Shown: positions 42,703-56,536, counted from the first letter of the stretch. The stretch: 64,000 nt of DNA from Pseudomonadota bacterium (GCA_021792365.1 JAJYUT010000007.1:186001-250000), one strand, 5' to 3'. Notes: a model not told the origin generated them from the sequence alone. A program made the numbers and translations.

Positions 42703-43479
42703 ATGATCACCGCTCCCCTGTTCGATCTCAAGGACCGTGCCTTCATCGTGACCGGCGCCGGGCGCGGCATCGGTGCGGAGCTGGCGGCCGGCCTGGCGGA
42801 AGCGGGCGCATGCGTCGCGGTCGCGAGCCGCACGGAAGCGGATTGCGAAGCGGTAGCAGAATCGATCGCGGGGAAAGGCGGCCGGGCCCTTGCGTTTCCA
42901 TTCGACGCCCGTGACGAAGCGCAATGCGCGGCGCTGATCGCCAAAACCAATCAGGCGTTCGGCCGGCTTGACGGCGCCGTGGTCAATCACGGCATCGGTC
43001 TGCATCGCGATGCGCTCGACACCACGCGCGACGAGTTCGCGGACATGCTGGAGGGCAATCTCACCAGCTATTTCCTGATGTGCCGGGAGCTGGGGCGGCG
43101 CTGGGTGGCGGATGGCAGGTCCGGCGCGATCGTGCTCATGTCTTCCAACGCCAGCTTCCTCGCCTATGACGAGCTCGCGGCCTACGGCGTGTCCAAGGCC
43201 GGCGTCGACCAGTTGTGCCGGCAATTGGCCGCCGAGTGGGCAAAGCACGGTATCCGGGTCAATGCAATCGGGCCCGGCTACATGACGGCTTCCATGAAGG
43301 GCATCGAGAGCATCTACGACGCGCCGGAGGTGAAGGCGAAGGTCCTGCCCAGGATTCCCGCCGGCCGCTACGGCGCGTTGCGCGAGCTGCTCGGCGCAAC
43401 CGTCTATTTCCTGTCGGACGAGGCCGGCTACACGACCGGCCAATACCTCGCCATCGACGGCGGCTATTCGCTGCTCTGA
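42703..43479 (+). CDS. Short-chain dehydrogenase/reductase
   Basis: 258 codons from ATG 42703. Cofactor motif TGAGRGIGAELA, VNHGIG (in place of the usual NNAG), the catalytic Ser in VLMSSNASF and YGVSK with its Tyr and Lys, then VNAIGPGYMTASM and the C-terminal DGGYSLL. It is a classical SDR close to gluconate 5-dehydrogenase-type oxidoreductases. The SDR stands upstream of tctCBA but with 376 bases between them, so co-regulation is open. Confidence 0.9.
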   Translation: MITAPLFDLKDRAFIVTGAGRGIGAELAAGLAEAGACVAVASRTEADCEAVAESIAGKGGRALAFPFDARDEAQCAALIAKTNQAFGRLDGAVVNHGIGLHRDALDTTRDEFADMLEGNLTSYFLMCRELGRRWVADGRSGAIVLMSSNASFLAYDELAAYGVSKAGVDQLCRQLAAEWAKHGIRVNAIGPGYMTASMKGIESIYDAPEVKAKVLPRIPAGRYGALRELLGATVYFLSDEAGYTTGQYLAIDGGYSLL

Positions 43480-43855
43480 AACAGTGCTACACTTTTTCTA
43501 CCTAAAGTAACAGCCCGGGCGCGGCCGCTTTGGGGCGATGGGGGTGCCCAGGACGATCTGAATTTCTAAGGCGGAAGCGCCGCCCCGGCGTCCGCGCGTC
43601 CGCAGCATCTCTGTCTGCCGCGTCTCGACCTGGCGCCCCTCGACCTATTGCGGATTGCGACGGGCGCCCCGCAGCCATATGGTCAGGACTTGCGATTGAC
43701 AAACACGGGGAGACGGGGCCGAATTTCGGGAACGATTTCAATAGCCTGGAGTTATTGGCGAACGGCTGCCGGGGCGCCGGGCTGAACAAGGACAAATCGC
43801 TGCCGACTGCCTCTCGCGGAGGGTTGGCGGCAAAGTCCAAAACCAGGGAGGAATC
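43480..43855. other. Non-coding region before tctCBA
   Basis: 376 bases without a convincing gene. It holds a perfect -35-like TTGACA at 43696-43701 but only a weak -10. A GGAAC-N16-AGTT motif at 43729-43753 resembles the looser GSR promoters seen in the first 6 kb. The ribosome site AGGGAGG precedes tctC. Confidence 0.4.
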
Positions 43856-44836
43856 ATGATGAAAAGAGTGTTCGCGCTGCTGGCCGGGTGTGCCCTGGTC
43901 GGCGTTCTGTCCGCGCCGGCCGCGGCGCAGGACTATCCCACAGACCCTATCACCATCATCGTGCCGTTCTCGGCCGGCGGGCCGACCGACACGGTGACGC
44001 GCCTCGTCGCCGAATCCATGTCCAAGAGCCTCGGCGAGCAGATCGTGGTCGAAAATGTCGGCGGCGCCGGCGGCACGCTGGGCGCCGCACGGGCCGCGAA
44101 GGCCGAGCCCGACGGCTACACGCTGCTGCTCCACCACATCGGCATGGCGACCAGCGCGACGCTCTATCGCAAGCTGCCCTACGATCCGAAGACGGCCTTC
44201 GCGCCGGTCGGGCTGGTGACGGAAGTGCCGATGGTGCTGGTCGCGCGCAAGGACTTCCCGCCGAACAACCTGCAGGAGCTCATCACCTACGCGAAGGAGA
44301 ACAAGGATGCGGTGACCTACGCCAATGCCGGCGTGGGCGCGGCCTCGCATCTCTGCGGCATGCTGTTCATGCAGGCGATCGAGACGCCGCTGACGACGGT
44401 TCCGTACAAGGGCACCGGCCCGGCCATGACCGATCTGCTCGGCGGTCAGGTCGATTTCATGTGCGACCAGACCACCAACACCACGGGCCAAATCAAGGCG
44501 GGCGAGGTGAAGGCCTATGGCGTTTTCGCCGATCAGCGCCTGGGCAACCTGCCGGATCTTCCGACCGTGAAGGAAGGCGGACTGGAGGGTCAGAGCTTTG
44601 CGATCTGGCACGGCCTCTATGCGCCGGCCGGCACGCCGGAGGCGATCGTCAACAAGCTGTCGGAAGCGCTGAAGACGGCGCTTGCCGACCAGCGGGTGAT
44701 CGATCGCTTCGCCGAGCTTGGCACAACGCCGGTGCCGGCCGACCGGGCGACGCCCGCGGCTCTGCAGGACAAGCTGCTCTCCGAGATCGACCGCTGGAAG
44801 CCGGTCATCGAAGCGGCCGGCGAATATGCCGACTGA
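43856..44836 (+). CDS. tctC: Tripartite tricarboxylate transporter substrate-binding protein (Bug/TctC)
   Basis: 326 codons from ATG 43856 (second ATG at 43859), after AGGGAGG. Signal peptide residues 1-24 (FALLAGCALVGVLSAPAAA). Bug family signature DYPTDPITIIVPFSAGGPTDT, VVENVGGAGGTLGA, then KGTGPAMTDLLGGQVDFMCD and PDLPTVKEGGLEG. It captures a carboxylate or similar small ligand in the periplasm for TctAB. Ligand not predictable. Confidence 0.93.
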   Translation: MMKRVFALLAGCALVGVLSAPAAAQDYPTDPITIIVPFSAGGPTDTVTRLVAESMSKSLGEQIVVENVGGAGGTLGAARAAKAEPDGYTLLLHHIGMATSATLYRKLPYDPKTAFAPVGLVTEVPMVLVARKDFPPNNLQELITYAKENKDAVTYANAGVGAASHLCGMLFMQAIETPLTTVPYKGTGPAMTDLLGGQVDFMCDQTTNTTGQIKAGEVKAYGVFADQRLGNLPDLPTVKEGGLEGQSFAIWHGLYAPAGTPEAIVNKLSEALKTALADQRVIDRFAELGTTPVPADRATPAALQDKLLSEIDRWKPVIEAAGEYAD

Positions 44837-44891
44837 GTGACGCTGTGCCGGCGGCGGCGCTCGGCCGCCGCCGGTGACGCGCGGGGGTGGC

Positions 44892-45344
44892 ATGAAAGCA
44901 AACAGCAAGGATCTTTCCGCCGGGCTGCTGTTCATGGCAGTCGCCGGGCTGTTTGCGCTGGGCACGCTGGAGCTGGAGCTCGGCACGCCGCTCAAGCTGG
45001 GCCCCGGCGCGTTTCCGCTGCTGCTCGCCGGCGTGCTGGCCCTGCTCGGCGCAATCATCGTGGCGCAGGCCTTCCGCCATCCGGTCGCGCATGTGATGAC
45101 GCTGCCGTGGCGCGGGATGGCGTTGATCCTCGCGGCCCCGGTGCTGTTCGGCCTCACCGTGCGGGGGCTGGGCCTCGTCGCGTCGATTGGCCTGGTGGTC
45201 GCCGTATCGGCCTTTGCCAGCCATCGCATGTCGCTCAGGCTGGCGGTCATCCTCATCATCGCGCTCACCGTCTTCTGCGTGCTGGTGTTCAAGTTCGGCC
45301 TGGGGCTGCCGATGCGGCTCGTCGGCCCGTGGCTCGGCGGTTGA
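44892..45344 (+). CDS. tctB: TctB small membrane subunit
   Basis: 150 codons from ATG 44892, after GGGGGTGG. Four hydrophobic segments fill most of the length (LSAGLLFMAVAGLFALG, LLLAGVLALLGAIIVAQ, MALILAAPVLFGLTV, LAVILIIALTVFCVLVF), the DUF1468/TctB pattern. It sits between the binding protein and TctA genes. Confidence 0.9.
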   Translation: MKANSKDLSAGLLFMAVAGLFALGTLELELGTPLKLGPGAFPLLLAGVLALLGAIIVAQAFRHPVAHVMTLPWRGMALILAAPVLFGLTVRGLGLVASIGLVVAVSAFASHRMSLRLAVILIIALTVFCVLVFKFGLGLPMRLVGPWLGG

Positions 45345-45359
45345 GGGGCGGTGGCTGAG

Positions 45360-46865
45360 ATGGAACTGCTGCTCAACCTCGGGCTGGGCTTCGAAACGGC
45401 GCTGACGCCGGTCAACATCCTCTACTGCTTTCTCGGCGTGCTGCTCGGCACCCTGGTCGGCGTGCTGCCGGGCATCGGCCCGACGGCGACCATCGCGATG
45501 CTGCTTCCCATCACGCTCTCGCTGCAGCCGGTCACCGCGCTCATCATGCTCGCCGGCATCTATTACGGTGCGCAGTACGGCGGCTCGACCACGGCCATCC
45601 TGGTCAACCTGCCAGGCGAATCCTCCTCCGCCGTGACGGCGATCGACGGGTACCAGATGGCGCGGCAGGGCCAGGCCGGCCACGCGCTGGCCGCGGCGGC
45701 GCTGGGCTCGTTCTTTGCGGGCACTGTGGCAACCCTGTTCCTGGCCTTGCTCGCGCCGCCGCTCACGGACGTGGCACTGAAATTCGGCCCGGCCGAGTAT
45801 TTCTCGCTGATGTTCCTCGGCCTCATCATGTCCGTCGCGCTCGCCCACGGATCGATCGTGAAGGCGCTGGCGATGGTGGTGCTCGGCCTGCTGCTCGGCA
45901 TGGTGGGCACCGACATCTATACCGGCACGCCGCGCTTCACGATGGGCTTTTTCGAGCTGGCGGACGGGATCAACTTCGTCGCGGTCGCCGTCGGCGTGTT
46001 CGGCATCGCGGAGATCCTGCGCAACCTGGAGAACGAGCGCGAACGCGACGTGCGGGTCCAGCATGTCAGCAACCTGATGCCGAGCGTGCAGGACCTGAAG
46101 AAGATCGCCGGGCCGGTCGCGCGCGGCACGCTGCTGGGCTCGCTGCTTGGTGTCCTGCCGGGCGGCGGGCACATCCTCGCGGCGTTCGCCGCCTATACGA
46201 TGGAGAAGCGCATCTCGAAGACGCCGGAGCGGTTCGGGAAGGGCGCCATCGAAGGCGTCGCGGCGCCGGAATCGGCAAACAATGCCGGCGCGCAGACCTC
46301 GTTCATCCCGATGCTCACGCTCGGCATCCCGTCCAATCCCGTAATGGCGCTGATGATCGGCGCCATGATCATCCAGGGGATCACGCCGGGACCGAACGTC
46401 GCGACCGACGAGCCCGATTTGTTCTGGGGCATCATCGTCTCGATGTGGCTCGGCAACCTGCTGCTGGTCATCCTGAACCTGCCGCTGATCGGCTTGTGGG
46501 TGCGCCTGCTCAAGGTGCCGTATTATATCCTGTTCCCGGCCATCCTCGCCTTCAGCGCGATCGGCATCTACAGCATCAACAGCAACGCCTTCGACCTCTT
46601 CGCGGTGGCCGTGTTCGGCCTGCTCGGCTACGTGCTGGTGAAATGCGAGTGCGAGCCGGCGCCACTGCTGCTCGGCTTCGTGCTGGGTCCGATGCTGGAG
46701 GAGTATCTCCGGCGAGCTATGATCATCTCGCGCGGCGACCCGACCGTTTTCTTCACCCGGCCCCTCAGCCTGGCGCTGATCACGATCGCAATCGGCGTGC
46801 TGATCGTCGTCCTGCTGCCGAATGTCGCGAAAAAGCGCGCGCAGGTGTTCGTCGAGGAGGAATAA
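45360..46865 (+). CDS. tctA: TctA large membrane subunit
   Basis: 501 codons from ATG 45360, with GGTGG upstream; GTG 45351 is an alternative. It has about a dozen membrane helices with the two conserved TctA motifs GVLPGIGPTATIAMLLPIT (about 35-53) and LLGVLPGGGHILAAFAAY (about 262). PESANNAGAQTSFIPMLTLGIPSNP follows. It forms the channel of the tripartite tricarboxylate transporter, driven by an ion gradient. The three genes form one operon. Confidence 0.95.
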   Translation: MELLLNLGLGFETALTPVNILYCFLGVLLGTLVGVLPGIGPTATIAMLLPITLSLQPVTALIMLAGIYYGAQYGGSTTAILVNLPGESSSAVTAIDGYQMARQGQAGHALAAAALGSFFAGTVATLFLALLAPPLTDVALKFGPAEYFSLMFLGLIMSVALAHGSIVKALAMVVLGLLLGMVGTDIYTGTPRFTMGFFELADGINFVAVAVGVFGIAEILRNLENERERDVRVQHVSNLMPSVQDLKKIAGPVARGTLLGSLLGVLPGGGHILAAFAAYTMEKRISKTPERFGKGAIEGVAAPESANNAGAQTSFIPMLTLGIPSNPVMALMIGAMIIQGITPGPNVATDEPDLFWGIIVSMWLGNLLLVILNLPLIGLWVRLLKVPYYILFPAILAFSAIGIYSINSNAFDLFAVAVFGLLGYVLVKCECEPAPLLLGFVLGPMLEEYLRRAMIISRGDPTVFFTRPLSLALITIAIGVLIVVLLPNVAKKRAQVFVEEE

Positions 46866-47297
46866 GGGCCCGCGCGCGTTAAGCTTTGTTGCGCGTGGCG
46901 GGTCAACACCTAGTGGAGCAGCTCGCCATGCGCCCCCAGCGGTGGTGATATGCGCGCGGTGAAATCGGGCTCAAAGCTTTGAAATCCCGGGCTTTTCATC
47001 GGCCGGAGATTTGCTTGACGCCCCAAGGTCGAATCAATATATTCCGCGCGCCTTTAAGGGGGCTGGTGGTAGGCCAATCGCGGCTTAGACGCTGTCTCCG
47101 CTTAAGCAACGAGATACATAGCGGCTCGCGCGGCTCTCAGGCCCGGGGCCGCAAAGTGGCTCAAAGACCGCATCGGAGCAGACCGCGGGGTCCGATTTCA
47201 TAAGGGACCCTGATCGGCGTTTCGATGAGGTCGTTTTGCACATGGCTGTTTCAAGGCGCTAATGGGCACGGCCCGGACGCGCAAAGGTGAGGATGGA
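46866..47297. other. Non-coding leader region of the str operon
   Basis: 432 bases without a credible gene. A hairpin after tctA (GGGCCCGCGCGC against GCGTGGCGGGTC near 46867-46903) may end that operon. A palindrome CAAAGCTTTG lies at about 46973-46982, then the sigma-70 promoter (47015-47043). About 245 transcribed bases follow before rpsL, with paired segments such as GGTCCGATTTCATAAGGGACC; this leader could carry regulation. Confidence 0.55.
47015..47043 (+). promoter_or_regulatory. Sigma-70 promoter of the str operon
   Basis: TTGACG (47015-47020), 17 bases, TATATT (47038-47043). It is the best vegetative promoter in the region and lies 255 bases before rpsL. Confidence 0.8.
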
Positions 47298-47669
47298 ATG
47301 CCAACGATCAACCAGTTGATCCGACACTCGCGCGCGCCGTTGAAGACGCGCAACAAGGTTCCGGCGCTGCAAGCCAGCCCGCAGAAGCGCGGCGTGTGCA
47401 CGCGCGTCTATACGACGACGCCGAAGAAGCCGAACTCCGCCCTGCGCAAGGTCGCCCGCGTCCGCCTCACCAACGGCTTCGAAGTCACCTCCTACATTCC
47501 CGGCGAAGGCCACAATCTGCAGGAACACTCGGTCGTGATGATCCGCGGCGGCCGCGTGAAGGACCTGCCCGGCGTTCGCTACCACATCATCCGCGGCACG
47601 CTCGACACCCAGGGCGTCAAGGACCGCAAGCAGCGCCGTTCCAAGTATGGCGCGAAGCGGCCGAAGTAA
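47298..47669 (+). CDS. rpsL: 30S ribosomal protein S12
   Basis: 123 codons from ATG 47298, with GAGGAT upstream. [13 protein letters not shown] opens it; [14 protein letters not shown] and [13 protein letters not shown] are the conserved decoding-site loops. The lysines changed in streptomycin-resistant mutants are the sensitive type. First gene of the str operon. Confidence 0.98.
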   Translation: MPTINQLIRHSRAPLKTRNKVPALQASPQKRGVCTRVYTTTPKKPNSALRKVARVRLTNGFEVTSYIPGEGHNLQEHSVVMIRGGRVKDLPGVRYHIIRGTLDTQGVKDRKQRRSKYGAKRPK

Positions 47670-47681
47670 GGAGAGATCGCG

Positions 47682-48152
47682 ATGTCCCGTCGTCACGCTG
47701 CTGAGAAGCGCGAAGTCCTGCCGGATGCCAAGTTTGGCGATCTGGTGATCACCAAGTTCATCAACTCGCTGATGTATGCCGGCAAGAAGTCGACGGCCGA
47801 GAGCATCGTCTACGGCGCGCTCAGCCAGGTCGAGAAGAAGGCGAAGGCCGATCCGGTGAAGGCCTTCCACGATGCGCTGGACAATGTGAAGCCGCACCTC
47901 GAGGTGCGCTCCCGCCGCGTCGGCGGCGCGACCTACCAGGTGCCGGTCGAGGTTCGCCCGGACCGCGCCCAGGCGCTGGCGATCCGCTGGATCATCCAGA
48001 CCGCGCGCGGCCGTTCCGAGCAGACCATGACCGACCGCCTCTCGGCCGAGCTGATGGACGCCTCCAACAATCGCGGCGCCTCGGTGAAGAAGCGCGAAGA
48101 CACGCACCGCATGGCGGAGGCCAACAAGGCCTTCTCCCACTATCGCTGGTAA
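47682..48152 (+). CDS. rpsG: 30S ribosomal protein S7
   Basis: 156 codons from ATG 47682, with GGAGAG upstream. [20 protein letters not shown] and [18 protein letters not shown] with [12 protein letters not shown] are standard for S7, which organises the head of the 30S subunit. Length is normal. It is 12 bases after rpsL. Confidence 0.98.
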   Translation: MSRRHAAEKREVLPDAKFGDLVITKFINSLMYAGKKSTAESIVYGALSQVEKKAKADPVKAFHDALDNVKPHLEVRSRRVGGATYQVPVEVRPDRAQALAIRWIIQTARGRSEQTMTDRLSAELMDASNNRGASVKKREDTHRMAEANKAFSHYRW

Positions 48153-48179
48153 GCCGGCCGAGCATAAGGAACGAGTATC

Positions 48180-50255
<2,076 letters not shown>

Positions 50256-50282
50256 CGCGGGCGAAAGGTAAGGAGCAGACCC

Positions 50283-51473
<1,191 letters not shown>

Positions 51474-51500
51474 GGGGCCCAGGGCCGAAGGATCTGAACA

Positions 51501-51815
<315 letters not shown>

Positions 51816-51829
51816 GAGGGGCGGCTTCG

Positions 51830-52522
51830 ATGCGTACCGGATTGATCGCCCAGAAGTTGGGCATGACCAGGATCTTCGCGGAGGACGGCAGCCACGTGCC
51901 GGTCACCGTGCTGAAGGTCGACACTTGCCAGGTCGTCGATGTCCGCACCGAGGACAAGCATGGCTACAATGCCGTGCAGCTCGGCGTCGGCAAGGCGAAG
52001 GTGAAGAACGTCTCGAAGGCCGAGCGCGGCCGCTTCGCCAAGGCGAAGGTGGAGCCGAAGGCGAAGCTCGCCGAGTTCCGCGTGTCCAAGGACGCGCTGC
52101 TCGAGGTCGGCGCCGAGCTGTCGGTCAGCCACTTCGTGCCCGGCCAGTTCGTCGACATCGTCGGCACCACGATCGGCAAGGGCTTCGCCGGCGCGATGAA
52201 GCGCTGGAACTTCGGCGGCCTGCGCGCGACCCACGGCGTGTCGATCTCGCATCGCAGCCACGGCTCGACCGGCAACCGCCAGGACCCGGGCCGCACCTTC
52301 CCCGGCAAGAAGATGGCCGGCCATCTGGGTGTCGAGCGCGTGACGACGCAGAACCTGATTGTGGTCTCCACCGACGAGGCCGAGGGCCTGCTGCTGGTGA
52401 AGGGCGCGGTGCCGGGTCACGACGGCGGCTACGTGCTGGTGAGCGACGCGGTGAAGCGCAAGGCCCCGAAGGACCTGCCGTTCCCGGCGGCCCTCAAGGC
52501 CAAGGCTGAAGCGGCGGCCTAA
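51830..52522 (+). CDS. rplC: 50S ribosomal protein L3
   Basis: 230 codons from ATG 51830. [20 protein letters not shown] opens it, and [21 protein letters not shown] with [17 protein letters not shown] is the long loop reaching toward the peptidyl-transferase centre. Its Gln in the NRQDPGR segment is the residue N5-methylated by PrmB in other bacteria. Confidence 0.97.
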   Translation: MRTGLIAQKLGMTRIFAEDGSHVPVTVLKVDTCQVVDVRTEDKHGYNAVQLGVGKAKVKNVSKAERGRFAKAKVEPKAKLAEFRVSKDALLEVGAELSVSHFVPGQFVDIVGTTIGKGFAGAMKRWNFGGLRATHGVSISHRSHGSTGNRQDPGRTFPGKKMAGHLGVERVTTQNLIVVSTDEAEGLLLVKGAVPGHDGGYVLVSDAVKRKAPKDLPFPAALKAKAEAAA

Positions 52523-52540
52523 GGACAAGGACAAGCAGTC

Positions 52541-53170
52541 ATGAAACTGAAGGTCACGGACATCAGCAACAAGGCGGTCGGCGAGGTCGAGATCGACGAC
52601 GCCGTGTTCGCCGATATTTTCGGCCGTACCGTGCGCAAGGACATCCTGGCGCGCGCCGTCAACTGGCAGCTCGCCAAGCGCCGGGCCGGCACGCACAAGA
52701 CCAAGGAGATCGGCGACATCTCCGGCACGACCAAGAAGCCGTATAGCCAGAAGGGCACCGGCAACGCCCGCCAGGGCTCGCTGCGCTCGCCGCAGTTCCG
52801 CGGCGGCGCGACCATCTTCGGTCCCGTCGTGCGCAGCCACGCGCACGACCTGCCGAAGAAGGTGCGCAAGCTGGCGCTGAAGCACGCGCTCTCGGCCAAG
52901 CACAAGGACGGCAAGCTGATCGTGTGGGGCGAGGCCACGGCCAACGGCAAGACCAAGGAGCTGGCCGGCCAGTTCAAGAAGCTGGGCTGGGGCTCGGTCC
53001 TGGTGATCGACGGCCCCGAGGTGAATGAGCAGTTCGCCCGGGCCGCGCGCAACATCCCGAACGTGGATGTGCTGCCGCAGCAGGGTGCCAATGTGTATGA
53101 CATCCTCCGCCGCGACACCCTGGTCCTCACCAAGGGCGCGATGGAGCATCTGGTGGAGCGACTGAAATGA
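52541..53170 (+). CDS. rplD: 50S ribosomal protein L4
   Basis: 209 codons from ATG 52541. The extended loop [20 protein letters not shown] and [20 protein letters not shown] lines the exit tunnel; RGGATIFGP follows. In E. coli L4 also represses the S10 operon; no such leader site is evident here. It overlaps rplW by four bases (ATGA). Confidence 0.96.
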   Translation: MKLKVTDISNKAVGEVEIDDAVFADIFGRTVRKDILARAVNWQLAKRRAGTHKTKEIGDISGTTKKPYSQKGTGNARQGSLRSPQFRGGATIFGPVVRSHAHDLPKKVRKLALKHALSAKHKDGKLIVWGEATANGKTKELAGQFKKLGWGSVLVIDGPEVNEQFARAARNIPNVDVLPQQGANVYDILRRDTLVLTKGAMEHLVERLK

Positions 53171-53499
53171 GCCGCGCGCGTCCGATGAAGAAGCCGGTGG
53201 TCAATCTGAGCCAGGCGGAGATGTACGACATCATCCGTCGGCCGGTGGTGACCGAGAAGAGCACGCTGGCTTCCCAGTACAACCAGGTCACGTTCCGGGT
53301 CCCGCTCGATGCGACCAAGCCGGAGATCAAGGCGGCGGTCGAGGGCGTGTTCAAGGTGAAGGTGACGGCGGTGAACACCCTGCGCAGCCAGGGCAAGGTC
53401 AAGCGGTTCCGCGGCCTCGTCGGCAAGCGCAACGACACCAAGAAGGCGGTCGTGACTCTGGCCCAGGGCCAGACCATCGACGTCACGACGGGAGTGTAA
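53167..53499 (+). CDS. rplW: 50S ribosomal protein L23
   Basis: 110 codons from ATG 53167, overlapping the rplD stop. [21 protein letters not shown] and [18 protein letters not shown]-like core segments identify L23, which sits at the tunnel exit and docks trigger factor and SRP. It has about ten extra N-terminal residues compared with E. coli. Confidence 0.95.
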   Translation: MSRARPMKKPVVNLSQAEMYDIIRRPVVTEKSTLASQYNQVTFRVPLDATKPEIKAAVEGVFKVKVTAVNTLRSQGKVKRFRGLVGKRNDTKKAVVTLAQGQTIDVTTGV

Positions 53500-53502
53500 G
53501 CG

Positions 53503-54324
53503 ATGGCCTTGAAGACATTTAAGCCGACTTCCGCCGGCATCCGCCACGTGATCATCGTGGACCGGTCCGACCTGCACAAGGGCAAGCCGGTCAAGGAGCT
53601 GACCGAGGGCTTGAAGAAGAGCGGCGGCCGCAACAACTATGGCCGGCTGACCGCGTTCCGGAAGGGCGGCGGCCACAAGCGCCGCTATCGCCTGATCGAT
53701 TTCAAGCGCCGCAAGTTCGACATGGCGGCGACGGTCGAGCGCCTGGAATACGATCCGAACCGCACGGCCTTCATCGCGCTGGTGAAGTACGAGGACGGCG
53801 ATCTCAGCTACATCCTGGCCCCGCAGCGCCTGAAGGCGGGCGACGTGGTGGTCTCCGGCGAGCGCGTGGACGTGAAGCCGGGCAACGCGATGCCGCTGAA
53901 GAACATCCCGGTCGGCACGATCGTGCACAACGTCGAGCTGAAGCCCGGCAAGGGCGGCCAGATGGCCCGCGCCGCCGGCGCCTTTGTCCAGCTCGTCGGC
54001 CGCGACCAGGGCAAGGCGCTGCTGCGCATGTCCTCCGGCGAGGTGCGCATGGTGCAGGCGGACTGCATGGCGACCATCGGCGCCGTCAGCAACCCGGACA
54101 ACCAGAACACCGCCCTCGGCAAGGCGGGCCGCGCGCGCTGGAAGGGCATCCGCCCGTCGACCCGCGGCATCGCCATGAACCCGGTCGACCATCCGCACGG
54201 CGGGCGCACCAACGGCGGCATGCACTGGGTCACGCCCTGGGGCATCTCGACCAAGGGCAAGAAGACGCGTCGCAACAAGAAGACGGACGGCCAGATCCTG
54301 CGCCGCCGTCACGCGAGCAAGTAA
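53503..54324 (+). CDS. rplB: 50S ribosomal protein L2
   Basis: 273 codons from ATG 53503. [39 protein letters not shown], and the C-terminal [20 protein letters not shown] loop with its key His near the peptidyl-transferase centre. Length is standard. It is three bases after rplW. Confidence 0.98.
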   Translation: MALKTFKPTSAGIRHVIIVDRSDLHKGKPVKELTEGLKKSGGRNNYGRLTAFRKGGGHKRRYRLIDFKRRKFDMAATVERLEYDPNRTAFIALVKYEDGDLSYILAPQRLKAGDVVVSGERVDVKPGNAMPLKNIPVGTIVHNVELKPGKGGQMARAAGAFVQLVGRDQGKALLRMSSGEVRMVQADCMATIGAVSNPDNQNTALGKAGRARWKGIRPSTRGIAMNPVDHPHGGRTNGGMHWVTPWGISTKGKKTRRNKKTDGQILRRRHASK

Positions 54325-54336
54325 GGAGATCATTGA

Positions 54337-54615
54337 ATGGCTCGCTCGGTTTGGAAAGGTCCGTTCGTGGATGGCTATCTGCTGAAGAAGGCAGAGGCTT
54401 CGCGCGGTTCGGGCCGCAACGAAGTGATCAAGACCTGGTCGCGGCGATCGACGATCCTGCCGCAGTTCGTGGGTCTGACGTTCGGCGTGCATAACGGCCA
54501 GAAGTTCCTGCCTGTCCTGGTGACCGAGAACATGATCGGCCACAAGTTCGGCGAGTTCGCGCCCACGCGGACCTTCACCGGCCATTCCGCCGACCGCAAG
54601 GCGAAGAGGGACTAG
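54337..54615 (+). CDS. rpsS: 30S ribosomal protein S19
   Basis: 92 codons from ATG 54337, with AAGGAGA upstream. [39 protein letters not shown] and [19 protein letters not shown] are all conserved. S19 contacts S13 in the 30S head. Confidence 0.97.
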   Translation: MARSVWKGPFVDGYLLKKAEASRGSGRNEVIKTWSRRSTILPQFVGLTFGVHNGQKFLPVLVTENMIGHKFGEFAPTRTFTGHSADRKAKRD

Positions 54616-54617
54616 CC

Positions 54618-55007
54618 ATGAGCAAGGCAAAGACGCCGCGCGCGCTCGGCAGCAACGAGGCAAGCGCCAGCGCTTCGGTCATCCAGGCCAGCCCGCGCAA
54701 GGTCAACCTGGTGGCGCAGATGATCCGCGGCCTCGGCGCGCAGCCCGCGCTGTCGGCGCTGACGTTTTCCAAGCGTCGCGCCGCCAACGACGTGAAGAAG
54801 GTGCTGCAGGCCGCGATCGCGAACGCGGAGAACAATCACTCGCTCGACGTCGACCGCCTGGTGGTGGCCGAGGCGTATGTCGGGCGCAGCCTCCAGCTGA
54901 AGCGCTTCCATGCCCGCGCCCGCGGCCGTGGCGCGCGCGTCACCAAGACCTGGAGCAACATCACCGTGGTCGTGCGCGAGCGTGCCGATCAGGAGGAGAA
55001 GGCGTAA
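54618..55007 (+). CDS. rplV: 50S ribosomal protein L22
   Basis: 129 codons from ATG 54618, two bases after rps[40 protein letters not shown], and the beta-hairpin tip [19 protein letters not shown], which lines the exit tunnel. Its stop overlaps the rpsC ATG by one base (TAATG). Confidence 0.97.
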   Translation: MSKAKTPRALGSNEASASASVIQASPRKVNLVAQMIRGLGAQPALSALTFSKRRAANDVKKVLQAAIANAENNHSLDVDRLVVAEAYVGRSLQLKRFHARARGRGARVTKTWSNITVVVRERADQEEKA

Positions 55008-55684
55008 TGGGACAGAAGGTCAATCCGATCGGCCTGCGCGTCGGCATCAATCGCACCTGGGACTCGCGCTGGTTCGCGGGCCGCGAGTTCGCCAACCTGC
55101 TGCACGAGGACCTGAAGCTGAAGAAGTACCTGACAGAACGTCTGGGACAGGCAGGTGTATCCCGGATCGTGATCGAGCGCCCGGCCAAGAAGGCGCGCGT
55201 CACGATCCACACCGCCCGTCCGGGCGTCGTCATTGGAAAGAAGGGCGCCGATATCGAGAAGCTGCGCGCCGATCTCGCCAAGATGACGGGCTCGGAGGTG
55301 AGCCTGAACATCGTCGAGATCCGCAAGCCTGAGATCGACGCCAAGCTGATCGCGGACAACATCGCGCAGCAGCTCGAGCGCCGCGTCGCATTCCGCCGCG
55401 CCATGAAGCGCGCTGTGCAGTCCGCGATGCGCCTGGGCGCCCTCGGCATCCGCATCAACTGCGCCGGCCGGCTGGGCGGTGCGGAAATCGCCCGCATGGA
55501 GTGGTATCGCGAAGGCCGCGTGCCGCTGCACACATTGCGCGCCGAGATCGATTTCGGCGAATCGACGGCCAAGACGACCTATGGCACCTGCGGCGTGAAG
55601 GTCTGGGTGTTCAAGGGCGAGATCATGGCCCATGACCCGATGGCCCTCGACAAGCGGGCTATGGAGCATCAGGCGGCGCGCTAA
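55007..55684 (+). CDS. rpsC: 30S ribosomal protein S3
   Basis: 225 codons from ATG 55007. [20 protein letters not shown], the KH domain with [20 protein letters not shown], and [21 protein letters not shown]3 guards the mRNA entry channel. Length matches other alphaproteobacteria. Confidence 0.97.
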   Translation: MGQKVNPIGLRVGINRTWDSRWFAGREFANLLHEDLKLKKYLTERLGQAGVSRIVIERPAKKARVTIHTARPGVVIGKKGADIEKLRADLAKMTGSEVSLNIVEIRKPEIDAKLIADNIAQQLERRVAFRRAMKRAVQSAMRLGALGIRINCAGRLGGAEIARMEWYREGRVPLHTLRAEIDFGESTAKTTYGTCGVKVWVFKGEIMAHDPMALDKRAMEHQAAR

Positions 55685-55718
55685 GGCGCACCGTCCGAAA
55701 GGATAAGGACGAAGGAAC

Positions 55719-56135
55719 ATGCTTTCGCCAAAGCGAACCAAATTCCGCAAGGCGCACAAGGGCCGCATCCACGGCACCGCGAAGGGCGGCACGACGCTCA
55801 CCTTCGGCGCCTATGGACTGAAGGCGGTGGAGCCGGCCCGCGTCACCGCGCGCCAGATCGAGGCCGCCCGCCGCGCCATCACGCGCCACATGAAGCGCGT
55901 CGGCAAGGTGTGGATCCGGATCTTCCCGGACGTGCCGGTCAGCCGCAAGCCGGCCGAAGTGCGCATGGGCTCTGGCAAGGGCACGCCGGAATACTGGGTC
56001 TGCCGCGTGCATCCCGGCCGCATCATGTTCGAGATGGACGGCGTGCCGAAGGCCCTGGCGCACGAGGCGTTCGCGCTGGCGGCCGCCAAGCTGCCGGTCA
56101 AGACGCGCGTCGTCGGCCGTCTGGGCGATGAATAG
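55719..56135 (+). CDS. rplP: 50S ribosomal protein L16
   Basis: 138 codons from ATG 55719. [39 protein letters not shown]-like central segment and [20 protein letters not shown] are typical. L16 sits near the A-site tRNA elbow. Confidence 0.97.
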   Translation: MLSPKRTKFRKAHKGRIHGTAKGGTTLTFGAYGLKAVEPARVTARQIEAARRAITRHMKRVGKVWIRIFPDVPVSRKPAEVRMGSGKGTPEYWVCRVHPGRIMFEMDGVPKALAHEAFALAAAKLPVKTRVVGRLGDE

Positions 56136-56152
56136 GGCGCGGGAGAAGTAGC

Positions 56153-56509
56153 ATGGGTGCCGAAGAACTGCGCATGAAGACCGAGGATCAGTTGAAGACT
56201 GACCTCGCGAACCTGAAGAAAGAGGCCTTCAACCTGCGTTTCCAGCAGGCCAACGGCCAGCTCGAGAACACCGCGCGCGTGCGCATGGTGCGGCGCGACA
56301 TCGCCCGCATCATGACCTTCCTGGGCCAGAAGGCGGCGGTGGCGGCGGGCTCGGCCTCGAAGCCGGCGGCCGAGGCCAAGCCGGCGGCGAAGCCGAAGGC
56401 CAAGAAGGCAGCCAAGCCGAAGGCCGAAGCCAAGGCGAGAAAGCCGAAGAGCGAGACGCCGAAGGCCAAGAAGGCGGCGGCCAAGAAGACCGCGAAGGCG
56501 AAGGCCTGA
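56153..56509 (+). CDS. rpmC: 50S ribosomal protein L29 with long Ala/Lys/Pro tail
   Basis: 118 codons from ATG 56153; a plain L29 has about 65. Residues 1-62 are canonical ([38 protein letters not shown]). The remaining 55 are a low-complexity tail of A, K and P ([20 protein letters not shown]). The tail probably extends over the ribosome surface near the tunnel exit; tails of this sort occur in some alphaproteobacteria. The reading frame stays clean throughout. Confidence 0.95.
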   Translation: MGAEELRMKTEDQLKTDLANLKKEAFNLRFQQANGQLENTARVRMVRRDIARIMTFLGQKAAVAAGSASKPAAEAKPAAKPKAKKAAKPKAEAKARKPKSETPKAKKAAAKKTAKAKA

Positions 56510-56536
56510 GCGAGCGAAAGGGATTAGGAGCGAGAC

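Noticed and set aside
43530-43859. A 109-codon frame ending at the tctC start
   Set aside because: No ribosome site, no recognisable motif and a Pro/Arg/Ser-rich composition; treated as non-coding leader.
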